This document shows positions 30,711-39,656 of a stretch of DNA of 64,000 nucleotides, one piece after another. How positions within the stretch are numbered: position 1 is the stretch's first letter; each line of letters begins with the position of its first letter. A program made the translations under genes and the position numbers. Source of the DNA: an uncultured Lachnospiraceae bacterium (lineage in GTDB: Bacteria; Bacillota; Clostridia; Lachnospirales; Lachnospiraceae); assembly GCA_947593735.1 (NCBI GenBank), contig CANQDT010000007.1, positions 1 through 64,000 on the forward strand, given 5' to 3'. Under the pieces are notes generated by a model. That model was given only the letters and a program-made list of their open reading frames with translations. It was not told the DNA's origin and did no database searches.

Positions 30711-32753
30711 ATGCGTTTATACAGACAAAGTTTATGGAAAGCCGGTATGGTTCTATGCATGGTCGTATTGTGCGCATGGATGGGTTTCAAAGCATCTGCG
30801 GCAGGATATGACAGTGAAGTTGAATTATACAAAGGTCAGAAAGTCACGTTTTCCATTTCGGCAAGTTACAGCAGTATGAATACGAAAGTTGCCACCGTGA
30901 CCCAAAAAGGGCAGCTGACAGGAAAAAAGGTAGGGACGGCTACGATCCTTGCCAAAGTCCGGTCGGATACATATCGGATAAAGGTAACGGTCGTTCCCAC
31001 AAAGAAAACGTATAAGGTTGAAGTTGGAAAATCGCTGACGATATCTTCCGGCGGGTGGAACTATACGATCGGCAACGGATCATCAAAGGCGGTCCTGTCG
31101 AAAAAAGGAAAACAATATATCATCAAAGGGAAAAAAGAAGGCGGCGTTTTATTAAAGGCTGCCAAAGGAAAAAAACATAAATATTATAAATTGCAGATCG
31201 TAAAGAAAGGATCGCTCAAGGAAAAATCCGATTCCGGGAAAAGCAGCGGTTCGGACGCGAATCCGTCGGAAAAGGATCCCGATCCGTATGAAGTAGTCGA
31301 TGTACCAAGCGTGATCGGCAGAACAGAAGAAAACGCGTCGAGTATATTGGAGCAGTTGGGGCTGGTTGTCCAAATCAGCGGCGTGTATGATTCGGATTAT
31401 GAAACGGGATACGTCACGGATCAGAGCATTGCGCCTGACGCTTCGGTCGTAAAGGGAAGTACGATCGTGATTTTTGTCTGCCAGGGCAGGAAACCGGAAA
31501 AAAATGAATTGTCAGGCGTCACCCTGAACCGCACGACAATTTCTTCCCAGAAAATAGGAGAGACGGTCAATCTGTCAGTCACCGCTTATACGCCGGAGGA
31601 CGCGAAAGACCGGAGCCTTACATGGACTTCTTCCAATTCATCGGTCGCGTCTGTCAGCGGGAGCGATCAGGGCGCGACGGTAACGGTGAAAGGATATGGA
31701 ACGGCGGTGATACAGGCAAAAAGCAGCAGCGATATCGTCGTAGGAACGTGCGATGTAACGGCGACAGATCCGAATCCGGCTCTGACAAAGGTTGAATTGA
31801 GCCAGTCTTCCATGCAGCTGGAAAAAGGGAAAACGGGAACATTATCCATTCGTTCTTTTACTCCGTCCAATGGAGACGCGGGCAGCCTGCTGTGGAGTTC
31901 CACGTCGACCGCCGTAGCGTCGGTGAGCGGCAATGGGAAGTCGGCGACAGTGACGGCAAAAGGAAGCGGGACGGCGACGATCCAGGTCAAAAACAGCAGC
32001 GGGACTGTGGTTGGTTCCTGTACAGTAAAGGTTTCCGAAGCGGCAGCCGTTACGCCTTCCAGCGTTGTTTTAAACCGATCCTCCCTGTCGTTTACTAAAA
32101 ATGGGGAAACGGGTACGCTGTCGGTTACTTCCTGTTCCCCGGGCAACGCGGATCCGGGTACGCTGACCTGGAGTACCGCATCCTCCTCCGTGGCGACGGT
32201 CAGCGGGAGCGGGAAAACAGCGACAGTCAAGGCAACGGCATCCAAGTCGGCTTCCACCGTGATCTATGTGAAAAATTCCAATGGGGCGACCGTGGGAACC
32301 TGTACTGTCAATATCACGATTGCCGCTGCGGCGGCGGAACCGCAGACGATTTCATTCAATGTATCGGAATTAACGATCGAGAGCCTGAATACATCCCGAA
32401 GGCTTGTGGCGACATTGACCCCGGCAAATGCACCCGCCGCCTCTGTGACATGGAACAGTTCCAATCCGTCCGTCGCGTCCGTTACGGAAGGGATTGTCGT
32501 GACGACAGGCAGAGGGGAATGTACGATTACCGCTTCCCTGCCAAATGGCAGGACGGCAAGCTGCAAGGTATATTCGATCCTGCTCGGCGATATCGACAAT
32601 GACGGAAAAGTAACCTCCAGCGACAGTTATGAATTGATCAAATATCTGAACAAAACGATTTCTCTGACACCATATCAGATGAAGGCAGCAGACGTGAATC
32701 GGGACGGCGTAGTGGATGATAATGACCGGGAAGCGCTTCGTGCATTGCAATAA
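30711..32753 (+). CDS. secreted PASTA, Ig-like (BIG2) and dockerin protein
   Basis: 680 aa from the ATG at 30711, chosen for AAGGAGGG upstream; the frame opens at 30624. Signal peptide to about residue 30. A Lys-rich Ig-like region (about 32-165), then a PASTA domain (about 194-262; VPSVIGRTEENASSILEQLG), then four bacterial Ig-like domains (about 265-355, 357-445, 445-537 and 540-620) with repeated WSSTSTAVASVSGNGK-type strands. A canonical dockerin closes it (GDIDNDGKVTSSD, then ADVNRDGVVDDND). PASTA domains usually bind muropeptides or peptidoglycan, so this protein could tether a cohesin scaffold to the wall; that is inference. It lies 36 bases before the first phosphatase. Confidence 0.85.
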   Translation: MRLYRQSLWKAGMVLCMVVLCAWMGFKASAAGYDSEVELYKGQKVTFSISASYSSMNTKVATVTQKGQLTGKKVGTATILAKVRSDTYRIKVTVVPTKKTYKVEVGKSLTISSGGWNYTIGNGSSKAVLSKKGKQYIIKGKKEGGVLLKAAKGKKHKYYKLQIVKKGSLKEKSDSGKSSGSDANPSEKDPDPYEVVDVPSVIGRTEENASSILEQLGLVVQISGVYDSDYETGYVTDQSIAPDASVVKGSTIVIFVCQGRKPEKNELSGVTLNRTTISSQKIGETVNLSVTAYTPEDAKDRSLTWTSSNSSVASVSGSDQGATVTVKGYGTAVIQAKSSSDIVVGTCDVTATDPNPALTKVELSQSSMQLEKGKTGTLSIRSFTPSNGDAGSLLWSSTSTAVASVSGNGKSATVTAKGSGTATIQVKNSSGTVVGSCTVKVSEAAAVTPSSVVLNRSSLSFTKNGETGTLSVTSCSPGNADPGTLTWSTASSSVATVSGSGKTATVKATASKSASTVIYVKNSNGATVGTCTVNITIAAAAAEPQTISFNVSELTIESLNTSRRLVATLTPANAPAASVTWNSSNPSVASVTEGIVVTTGRGECTITASLPNGRTASCKVYSILLGDIDNDGKVTSSDSYELIKYLNKTISLTPYQMKAADVNRDGVVDDNDREALRALQ

Positions 32754-32789
32754 ACGCTGCCGTGATACGGCTTTAAGGATAACCGGAAT

Positions 32790-33581
32790 ATGGCATATAT
32801 GATTGACGCCCGCGTTCTCTCTTATCGGGGGAAGGTGCGGGAAAATAACGAGGACAGTTATTATTTTGACGGCGTATGTTCAGAAATCGGACAGCCACGC
32901 GATCAGGAAATTTCAGGAAAAAGGTGCAGCACCCGGAACTATCACTGCTTTGGCGTTTTTGACGGTATGGGCGGATGTATGCACGGAGAACAGGCGTCCT
33001 TTCTGGCGGCGCGGAGCGTTTACTATACATGGCGCATTTATGAAAAAGTGGAAGCCATTGAACCGGAAACGCTTTTGGCGGAAGCATATGAAAGGATGAA
33101 CCGGGCGGTGCTCAGGCGGCTGGAGCAGATCAAATGCGGTCAAATGGGCAGCACTGCAGCGCTGCTGCTGTTTCACAGGGACTTTGTCGTAGTCAGCAAT
33201 GTTGGCGACAGCAGGATCTTCCGGTTCCGAAACGGAGACGGGTCGATGCTTTCCCAGGATCACACGGACTGGAAAATACTCGAAATGATGAAGCTGCAAA
33301 ACGAAAAACCGCAGTTGACCCAGTATATTGGAATGAATGAGGAAGGAATGGTGGTGGAACCGTTTGTAAAGCGTTTTGCCATACAGCAGGGAGACTATTA
33401 TCTGATCTGCAGCGACGGGCTGACGGATCTGGTGTCCCTGGACCAGATGAAGCAGGTTTTCGCGGAAAAGGGCAGCCTGGAAGAAAAAATGAAGCAGCTT
33501 TATGATCTGTCCTGGGAGGCGGGAGCCACGGATAATACGACGATGATTTTATGCCGGATCAGGAAAAGGTGGGAAAAATAA
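32790..33581 (+). CDS. PP2C-family protein serine/threonine phosphatase
   Basis: 263-aa cytoplasmic phosphatase. The metal-binding Asp residues of the PP2C fold are in place: VRENNEDSYYFDG near residue 15, FGVFDGMGGCMHG near 55, CSDGLTDLV near 210 and ATDNTTM near 250. VGDSRIFRFR is the usual middle motif. It should dephosphorylate the kinase encoded next or the kinase's targets. It follows the dockerin gene by 36 bases; only a weak 5-bp hairpin (GCCGT/ACGGC, 32759-32771) lies between. The last bases overlap the longer kinase frame. Confidence 0.92.
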   Translation: MAYMIDARVLSYRGKVRENNEDSYYFDGVCSEIGQPRDQEISGKRCSTRNYHCFGVFDGMGGCMHGEQASFLAARSVYYTWRIYEKVEAIEPETLLAEAYERMNRAVLRRLEQIKCGQMGSTAALLLFHRDFVVVSNVGDSRIFRFRNGDGSMLSQDHTDWKILEMMKLQNEKPQLTQYIGMNEEGMVVEPFVKRFAIQQGDYYLICSDGLTDLVSLDQMKQVFAEKGSLEEKMKQLYDLSWEAGATDNTTMILCRIRKRWEK

Positions 33582-33583
33582 AA

Positions 33584-35467
33584 ATGGCTCTTGATGTTGT
33601 ACTGCCAGAGAGCTGGTCCGACTGGAGACTGCTCTCCGTGATAGGAGAAGGTTCCTTTGGAAAAGTGTATAAAGCGCAGCGGCAGGAATTTGGACAGACC
33701 TTTTATTCCGCGATCAAAATTCTATCGGTGCCCCATGACAAAGCTGCCATTCAGGCGGCGCGCATGGAGGGAGTTTCGGACGACGAGTCTCTGCGCGACT
33801 ATTTCTATGAAATAGTCGAGGACTGGATCAATGAAATCCGCATGATGGAGGATATGAAGGGGACCCCGAATATTGTCAATATCCAGGACTATAAGGTTGT
33901 GGAGAAAAAAACGACCATTGGCTGGGACATTTATATCCGCATGGAACTGCTGACCGGATTTGAGGAAATTCTTCAGAGAAAACAAAATCTGACGGAAGAA
34001 GAGATCATCAAGGTCGGCTGCGACATCTGTAAAGCCCTGGAATATTGCCAGCGCAAAAATGTGGTCCACCGGGATATCAAATTCGCCAATATTTTTGTGT
34101 CGGAATTTGGAGATTACAAGCTTGGGGATTTTGGAGTCGCGAGGCACCTGGAAAAGACCATGTCCGAGCTGTCGCAAAAAGGAACCAAAGCATATATGGC
34201 GCCGGAAATATTCAAAGGCGGGCAGTATGACCGGTCGGTGGATATCTATTCCCTCGGGATTGTTTTGTACCGGTTGGCGAACCATGGGCGGAATCCGTTC
34301 TGTCCTTCCTGGCCGGATAAGATTTCTTTCCGCGACGAAGAAAACGCGCTGTATCTGCGCATGACGGGGAAGCCGCTGCCGAAGCCCGATCAGGCGAGCG
34401 ACGAGCTGGCGAAGGTCATCTTAAAAGCGTGCGAGTTCCGGGCGGAAGACCGGTATCAATCTCCAAAAGAATTTCGGCACAGCCTGGAAAAGGTAAAAAC
34501 CGCGGAAAATCAGGAAGAAAAGAAAGTGGTTCCCATCCCGGAACCAGAACCGGATCCCGATCCTGCAGAAAATACGGAAACCCTGGATTCAGATGAAATA
34601 TCAAAATTATTTCATTCGTTGAACGGCGAAGGGAGAAAGCCGGTATCACCGGAGAAAAATCAGGGTGATCCCGCGTCTTTTTTAAGAGAAAAAAGAAAGA
34701 AAATAATTTTGAGCCTGATATCCGTATGCGTTTGCGCCTGCCTGGCGACGGCGCTGGCGGTACTGGCGGTACATACAAACCGTCCCGCGCGCAGGAAAGC
34801 GGAGGAAGAAACGCCAGTGACCGTTTCCGAACCGATCTCGGAAGAGGAGCGGCAGGAGGCTTTGGAAATGAGTCTGGAATCCATACAGGCACTTGCGGAC
34901 AACCATCAGTATCAGGAAGCCCAGGAAGCGCTGGACCGTCTGGAGTATTCTCTGGAGCGCAGAGATATGGATACTTCCGCCATGGAAGAGAAAAGGAAAG
35001 AAATCGAAAATGCGGAGGAAGCATATAAAACGCTTCAAAAGTATAAGGGGATCATGGCAAAAGGAAACGACTATTACGAAAAGGGGCAATATGACAAGGC
35101 AATAGAACAATATCGCAAGGCAAAGGAAACAGAGAAAAGCCGGGCGGAGGAAGTGAATGAGAAAATCGCCAAATGTAAGGAAAAGAAGAAAGAGCTTGCC
35201 GACGCGGCAAGGCAGGAGAAGATGAACCCGCCCGCCGGTTCCGGAACGACTGGCGGGAATACGACCGTGACTCCTTCCCCGCCTGTTGGAGGTAATTCCT
35301 GGAACAACGGAACGGGGAACAATTCTAATTACAATCCGTCCGGAGGAGGCAGTTCCAACACGACTCAAAAAAACTCCGGCAGCGGAACAGGCGGAGGGAG
35401 CACTTCGAAGCCGTCGATTGATTTTACCGTGATAGATGATGAAAATTATGATTTCAGCGTCGATTGA
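33584..35467 (+). CDS. membrane Ser/Thr protein kinase without PASTA domains
   Basis: 627-aa Hanks-type kinase. The N-terminal domain (about residues 10-300) has the Gly loop IGEGSFGKVYKA, the ATP Lys in SAIKIL, catalytic VVHRDIKFAN, metal-binding LGDFGVAR and AYMAPEIF, so it should be active. After an acidic, Pro-rich linker, one membrane helix (about 372-394, IILSLISVCVCACLATAL) leads to an outer part: helices with TPR-like YYEKGQYDKAIEQYRKAKE, then a Gly/Asn/Ser/Thr-rich tail ending DENYDFSVD. PASTA repeats common on such kinases are absent. The ATG at 33584 is preferred over 33551, which would overlap the phosphatase gene. Confidence 0.93.
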   Translation: MALDVVLPESWSDWRLLSVIGEGSFGKVYKAQRQEFGQTFYSAIKILSVPHDKAAIQAARMEGVSDDESLRDYFYEIVEDWINEIRMMEDMKGTPNIVNIQDYKVVEKKTTIGWDIYIRMELLTGFEEILQRKQNLTEEEIIKVGCDICKALEYCQRKNVVHRDIKFANIFVSEFGDYKLGDFGVARHLEKTMSELSQKGTKAYMAPEIFKGGQYDRSVDIYSLGIVLYRLANHGRNPFCPSWPDKISFRDEENALYLRMTGKPLPKPDQASDELAKVILKACEFRAEDRYQSPKEFRHSLEKVKTAENQEEKKVVPIPEPEPDPDPAENTETLDSDEISKLFHSLNGEGRKPVSPEKNQGDPASFLREKRKKIILSLISVCVCACLATALAVLAVHTNRPARRKAEEETPVTVSEPISEEERQEALEMSLESIQALADNHQYQEAQEALDRLEYSLERRDMDTSAMEEKRKEIENAEEAYKTLQKYKGIMAKGNDYYEKGQYDKAIEQYRKAKETEKSRAEEVNEKIAKCKEKKKELADAARQEKMNPPAGSGTTGGNTTVTPSPPVGGNSWNNGTGNNSNYNPSGGGSSNTTQKNSGSGTGGGSTSKPSIDFTVIDDENYDFSVD

Positions 35468-35487
35468 TAAAACAGAGGATACAGAAT

Positions 35488-36492
35488 ATGCGCGATTTTG
35501 ATTTCAACGATAAGTTTGATAAAACAGTAGCGATCATTCCGGAAGAAGAGGAAGAATGGCAAAATTTCCTGTCCGGAAACGGGGAGGACCCTTTGGGTGA
35601 GCCGGAAGATCCATTTGGAGAATTTGAGAATACGGTAGAAATGGAACGGGATCCCGGCGGTCTGGAAAGTTCCCGCACCGCGTCCATGCCCGGGGAAAAG
35701 AACCCGTTTGACATGACAGGAGTCATCGATCCTCAGGAAGAATTGCGCAGAATGATGGAATACGACCCCGGTATCCGCGGGATCGCGTCTGTCTGTGAGA
35801 TCGGGAAAAGGGAGCAGCAGCAGGATTCCTGCCGTTATTGCGAGAAACAAAATGAGGAAGTGTTCGCGGTGGTCGCCGACGGCATCGGCTCTTATGAGCA
35901 GAGCGGCGAGATCAGCACATTCATCACGGAATATATGGCAGACCGGTTCATGAGAGAGGACATTGGGAGTGATCTTGTTCCGTTTATCACAGAAACCAAT
36001 GATATGGTACGCCAATATATGAAGCAAAACCGGATAAAAAAAGCGGGAAGCACGGTGACCGCCCTCTGGATCGGGAAGAATGATATGAAATGGCTTTCTG
36101 TCGGGGACAGTAAGATTTTCCTCTTTCGCGACCGCTCCCTGGTGCAGCTGAACAGGGAACATAATTTCGGAATGCTCCTTGACGAGCAGGCAAAGCTGGG
36201 GAACATTACGAAGCGGCAGGCGGAAAGCCATCCAAAACGGAAGGCGCTGGTCAGTTATGTTGGAATGGAGCAAATTCCATATGTGGATTATTCCAGGGAA
36301 AAAGTATCTCTAAAGTTCGGGGATCGGATTTTAATTGCCACGGATGGTATCGTTCAGAGCCTGAGTGAGAACGAGATCACAGAAATACTGCGGGACAGCG
36401 CGCAGAGAGCGGCGGAACGGATCAAAGAGGAGATCCGGAAGAGGGATAAGCGGTATCAGGATAATTATGCGGCAGTCGTGATAGGGTTTTGA
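35488..36492 (+). CDS. second PP2C-family phosphatase
   Basis: 334 aa. An acidic N-terminal segment of about 100 aa, rich in Glu/Asp/Pro/Gly, precedes a PP2C domain. The metal ligands appear in KREQQQDSC, VVADGIGSYEQSG, LIATDGIVQ and the final QDNYAAVVIG; VGDSKIFLFRD is also present. Likely an active cytoplasmic phosphatase and the partner or antagonist of the upstream kinase. The ATG at 35488 with AGAGGA upstream is chosen over the TTG at 35464, which would overlap the kinase stop. Confidence 0.88.
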   Translation: MRDFDFNDKFDKTVAIIPEEEEEWQNFLSGNGEDPLGEPEDPFGEFENTVEMERDPGGLESSRTASMPGEKNPFDMTGVIDPQEELRRMMEYDPGIRGIASVCEIGKREQQQDSCRYCEKQNEEVFAVVADGIGSYEQSGEISTFITEYMADRFMREDIGSDLVPFITETNDMVRQYMKQNRIKKAGSTVTALWIGKNDMKWLSVGDSKIFLFRDRSLVQLNREHNFGMLLDEQAKLGNITKRQAESHPKRKALVSYVGMEQIPYVDYSREKVSLKFGDRILIATDGIVQSLSENEITEILRDSAQRAAERIKEEIRKRDKRYQDNYAAVVIGF

Positions 36493-36524
36493 TCGACGAT
36501 AGAAGAATATCAGGGAGTGTATGA

Positions 36525-37589
36525 ATGAGAATTAAATTGGTGATCTTGGATCAAAACGAGGAATATCTGGAACGGCTCAGCACGCTGATACGCAAGCAAT
36601 ATATGGAGAAGTTTGAATTAAATTGGTTCACCAGGCTGGAGGCGCTGGATCAGTATGTGAAAAAAAATAATTTTGACATCCTGCTGATTTCGGACGTTTT
36701 TAAAGACTATCAGCCGGGAAAGGGGATCAAAGTTTATTTTGTAGAAAAGGCAGGCATAACAAAGATCAATAACGAGCCAGCCCTTTGTAAGTATCAAAGC
36801 GTGGACAATCTGTACCGCCAGCTGATCCAGATTATGGCGGATCATGGGGAAGACATACAGGTTCAATTTGGGAATACGGATGTATGCGGAAGAGTGGTAG
36901 CTTTTTCTTCTTTTGAGGGAGGAACCGGGAAGACGACCATGGCGGTCGCGTACGCGAGGAAACAGGTCACGGCGGGGAAAAAGGTTGTCTATCTCAGCAC
37001 GGAAGATTTTCCGGTTATGAATCTCATTTTTCAGGGAAAAAGTGAGTTTGGATTGAGCGATGTATTTTATGCGCTGAAAAGCAAGCGTGGGAACTTGTCA
37101 ATGAAACTGGCAGGAGCGGTACAGACGGATCCAAACGGGATATATTTCTTTTCCGATTGTGTGAATCCTGTGGAGCTGCAGGAGATGGAAGGCGAGGATT
37201 GGGGCGCGCTGGTCCGTGCGATTCAGGAGATAAGGATAGCGGACATAATCGTACTCGATATGCCGGGCGGAATATCCGAAAAAAACAGGTTGTTATGGAA
37301 TCAGGCAGATGTTGTTGCCATGGTAACAAAGTATGATTCGGTTACGCAATATAAATTATACGAAATGATGTTGGCAGTAAATACATTGGATAATCAGGAA
37401 AATCATGGATATGTGAGGAAATTGCGATTTATAGGCAATCAGTGTGACGATTTCCCAATTAACGCGGAAATAGGGATTACCACTGGGAATATGCTCGGAT
37501 GTTTTCCATATAAAGGCATATGCAGGCTGGATGAAGCGATAAATGCTGTGTTATCTGATGGGAACAGTAATCTGTTGTTAAAACTGTAA
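36525..37589 (+). CDS. tadZ: TadZ/CpaE-like MinD-family ATPase
   Basis: 354 aa. The N-terminal 110 residues look like a degenerate receiver domain (IKLVILDQNEEYLERLSTLI). The C-terminal MinD/ParA-type ATPase has a deviant Walker A, FEGGTGKTT, near residue 131 and ADIIVLDMPGG further on. TadZ proteins mark the pole or site where a Tad pilus machine is built. Position directly before the TadA ATPase gene supports this. Base composition becomes AT-richer from here to the FHA gene. Confidence 0.87.
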   Translation: MRIKLVILDQNEEYLERLSTLIRKQYMEKFELNWFTRLEALDQYVKKNNFDILLISDVFKDYQPGKGIKVYFVEKAGITKINNEPALCKYQSVDNLYRQLIQIMADHGEDIQVQFGNTDVCGRVVAFSSFEGGTGKTTMAVAYARKQVTAGKKVVYLSTEDFPVMNLIFQGKSEFGLSDVFYALKSKRGNLSMKLAGAVQTDPNGIYFFSDCVNPVELQEMEGEDWGALVRAIQEIRIADIIVLDMPGGISEKNRLLWNQADVVAMVTKYDSVTQYKLYEMMLAVNTLDNQENHGYVRKLRFIGNQCDDFPINAEIGITTGNMLGCFPYKGICRLDEAINAVLSDGNSNLLLKL

Positions 37590-37605
37590 ACAGGTGGAAA
37601 AAAGA

Positions 37606-38844
37606 ATGGAAGAAAAAGTTTTTCATGCTCTTACCAGGCAGATCGCGGATTTGATACGGACGGATTCGGAGCTTAGCCTGTTATCCAATGAAGATTTAAG
37701 AGAGAAAATAGATGAAATCGTGGAACATAATATTCAGGGAATTTATCTGAGTATCAATCAGCGGATTCAGATGACAGAACAGATTTTCAGCTCTGTTCGG
37801 GGACTTGGTATGTTGGACGGTATTTTATCGGACGACAACATCACCGAAGTTATGATCAACGGTCCGAATGATATTTTTATTGAAAGGGACGGAAAGGTAT
37901 ATAAAACAGAAGAAACGTTTGAAAACGAAAAAAAGCTGGAGGACATTGTACAGAGGATCGTAGGGATGGCAGGCAGGGAGGTAAATCAGGCAAATCCTAT
38001 CGTGGATACCAGGCTGTCCAACGGCTCTCGTGTGAATGTAGTATTGCCTCCGATTGCTTTGAACGGACCCATTGTTACAATCCGTAAGTTTTCCAAAAAG
38101 CCTATGACGGTAGAACAGTTAATCCGATATGGTTCTATCACGCCGGAAGTGGCGGAAGTATTAAAGATACTGGTGGAAGCCAAATATAATATTTTTATCA
38201 GCGGCGGAACAGGATCCGGGAAAACCACATTTTTAAATGCGATATCAAATTTTATTCCCGGAGACGAACGGGTCATTACGATCGAAGATTCGGCGGAGCT
38301 GCAGATTGTAAATATTGATAATATTGTAAAGCTGGAAACGAGAAATGCCAATTCTTCGGGAAGCGGGACGATCACCATACGGGATTTGATTAAATCTGCA
38401 TTGCGTATGCGCCCGGAGAGAATTATCGTGGGCGAAGTGCGCGGCAGCGAAGCGTTGGATATGCTCCAGGCGATGAATACCGGGCATGACGGCTCCCTGT
38501 CTACTGGTCACGCTAATTCCACCCAGGATATGCTGAGCCGGCTGGAAACCATGGTATTGCAAGGGGCAGGCGGACTGCCTTTGGAGGCGATCCGGCAGCA
38601 GATCGCGTCAGCTCTGGATATTATCATCCATCTGTCCAGATTGCGGGACAAAACAAGAAGGACAATGGAAATATGCGAAGTTGCCGGATACAAAAACGGA
38701 GTGATCCAACTGAATCCACTGTACCGCTTTGTAGAATCGGAATACAGTACCCTGGATCATGTAGACGGCGAACTGAAACGAACCGGGAACCCATTGATCC
38801 ATGATTTCAAGTTGAAACTGGCAGGAATTACAAAAGTGATATAA
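37606..38844 (+). CDS. tadA: TadA/CpaF secretion ATPase
   Basis: 412-aa hexameric motor that powers assembly (and possibly retraction) of the Flp/Tad pilus. Walker A GGTGSGKTTFLNA is near residue 199; the Asp-box/Walker B region RPERIIVGEVRGSEALDML is near 270; the following MNTGHDGSLSTGHAN is also characteristic. The ATG at 37606 with AGGTGG upstream is chosen; a GTG at 37594 is in frame. It is followed by tadB after 11 bases. Confidence 0.95.
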   Translation: MEEKVFHALTRQIADLIRTDSELSLLSNEDLREKIDEIVEHNIQGIYLSINQRIQMTEQIFSSVRGLGMLDGILSDDNITEVMINGPNDIFIERDGKVYKTEETFENEKKLEDIVQRIVGMAGREVNQANPIVDTRLSNGSRVNVVLPPIALNGPIVTIRKFSKKPMTVEQLIRYGSITPEVAEVLKILVEAKYNIFISGGTGSGKTTFLNAISNFIPGDERVITIEDSAELQIVNIDNIVKLETRNANSSGSGTITIRDLIKSALRMRPERIIVGEVRGSEALDMLQAMNTGHDGSLSTGHANSTQDMLSRLETMVLQGAGGLPLEAIRQQIASALDIIIHLSRLRDKTRRTMEICEVAGYKNGVIQLNPLYRFVESEYSTLDHVDGELKRTGNPLIHDFKLKLAGITKVI

Positions 38845-38855
38845 GGGAAAGAAAA

Positions 38856-39644
38856 ATGAGTTTATTTGAAAAAAAACAGCCATACGAAGAGAAAAAAGGG
38901 ATATTTGCATCTTCCATAGATTATCACGTTTATCATATGAGCCCTGCGGAGAAATGGATCGGAAGGACGCTGGGCTTTTTCTTGTGCTATATTGCCATCT
39001 ATATCTTCTTTAGCATGGTTCCTCTCAGCATTCTGGGAGGTGTTGCGGGAATATTTGCCGGAGAGCGGATTTTTCGGAACCAGCTGTGTAAAAGGCGGCA
39101 GCAGAAGCTGACAGTACAATTCAGGGATATGCTGGAAGCAATGAGTACTTCTCTTGGGGCAGGGAAAAATGTTCCGGAGGGATTGGCTGACGCGTTGACG
39201 GATATGAGCAATCAATATGGCGAGCAATCCTATATTGCCAACGAACTCAGAATGATCATCGCAGGCGTAAACAATAATATCTCAGTGGAGCAAATGCTGA
39301 TGGATTTTGCGAAGCGGAGCGGGAACGAGGATATTGAAAGCTTTGCCAATGTGTTTGAAGTGTGCAACAGGCAGGGAGGTAATTTAAAGAATATCATTTA
39401 TGAGACAAAGAATGTAATTTCACAGAAGATAGAGATAGAAATGGAGATCCGGACGATGATCAGCGGAGCAAGAAATGAGTTGAACGTCATGTCCGTTATG
39501 CCATTTATTATTGTACTTTCGACCAGAAGCTTTACGGAAAGCGGCGGATTCAATATGACCAGCTTCGTTGTCAAATGCGCGGCTTTGGCTGTATTTATCA
39601 TTGCGTATCTGATTGGATTGAAGATTGTAGATATTAAAGTATAG
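38856..39644 (+). CDS. tadB: TadB-like type II secretion F-domain protein
   Basis: Inner membrane platform protein, 262 aa. Hydrophobic segments lie at about residues 38-68 and in the C-terminal 60 residues. The cytoplasmic F domain between shows LGAGKNVPEGLADALTDM and the EVCNRQGGNLKNII region. With the adjacent tadC it should form the platform on which the pilin is polymerised. Confidence 0.9.
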   Translation: MSLFEKKQPYEEKKGIFASSIDYHVYHMSPAEKWIGRTLGFFLCYIAIYIFFSMVPLSILGGVAGIFAGERIFRNQLCKRRQQKLTVQFRDMLEAMSTSLGAGKNVPEGLADALTDMSNQYGEQSYIANELRMIIAGVNNNISVEQMLMDFAKRSGNEDIESFANVFEVCNRQGGNLKNIIYETKNVISQKIEIEMEIRTMISGARNELNVMSVMPFIIVLSTRSFTESGGFNMTSFVVKCAALAVFIIAYLIGLKIVDIKV

Positions 39645-39656
39645 GAGGCTCGTCCG

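Noticed and set aside
22514..32753. Classical cellulosome cluster
   Set aside because: No glycoside hydrolase, esterase or lyase domain is recognisable in the four proteins, and no anchoring scaffoldin with SLH or sortase motif is present.
32759..32774. Terminator between the PASTA/dockerin gene and the first phosphatase
   Set aside because: The stem is only 5 bp with three T after it; too weak to call, so cotranscription stays possible.
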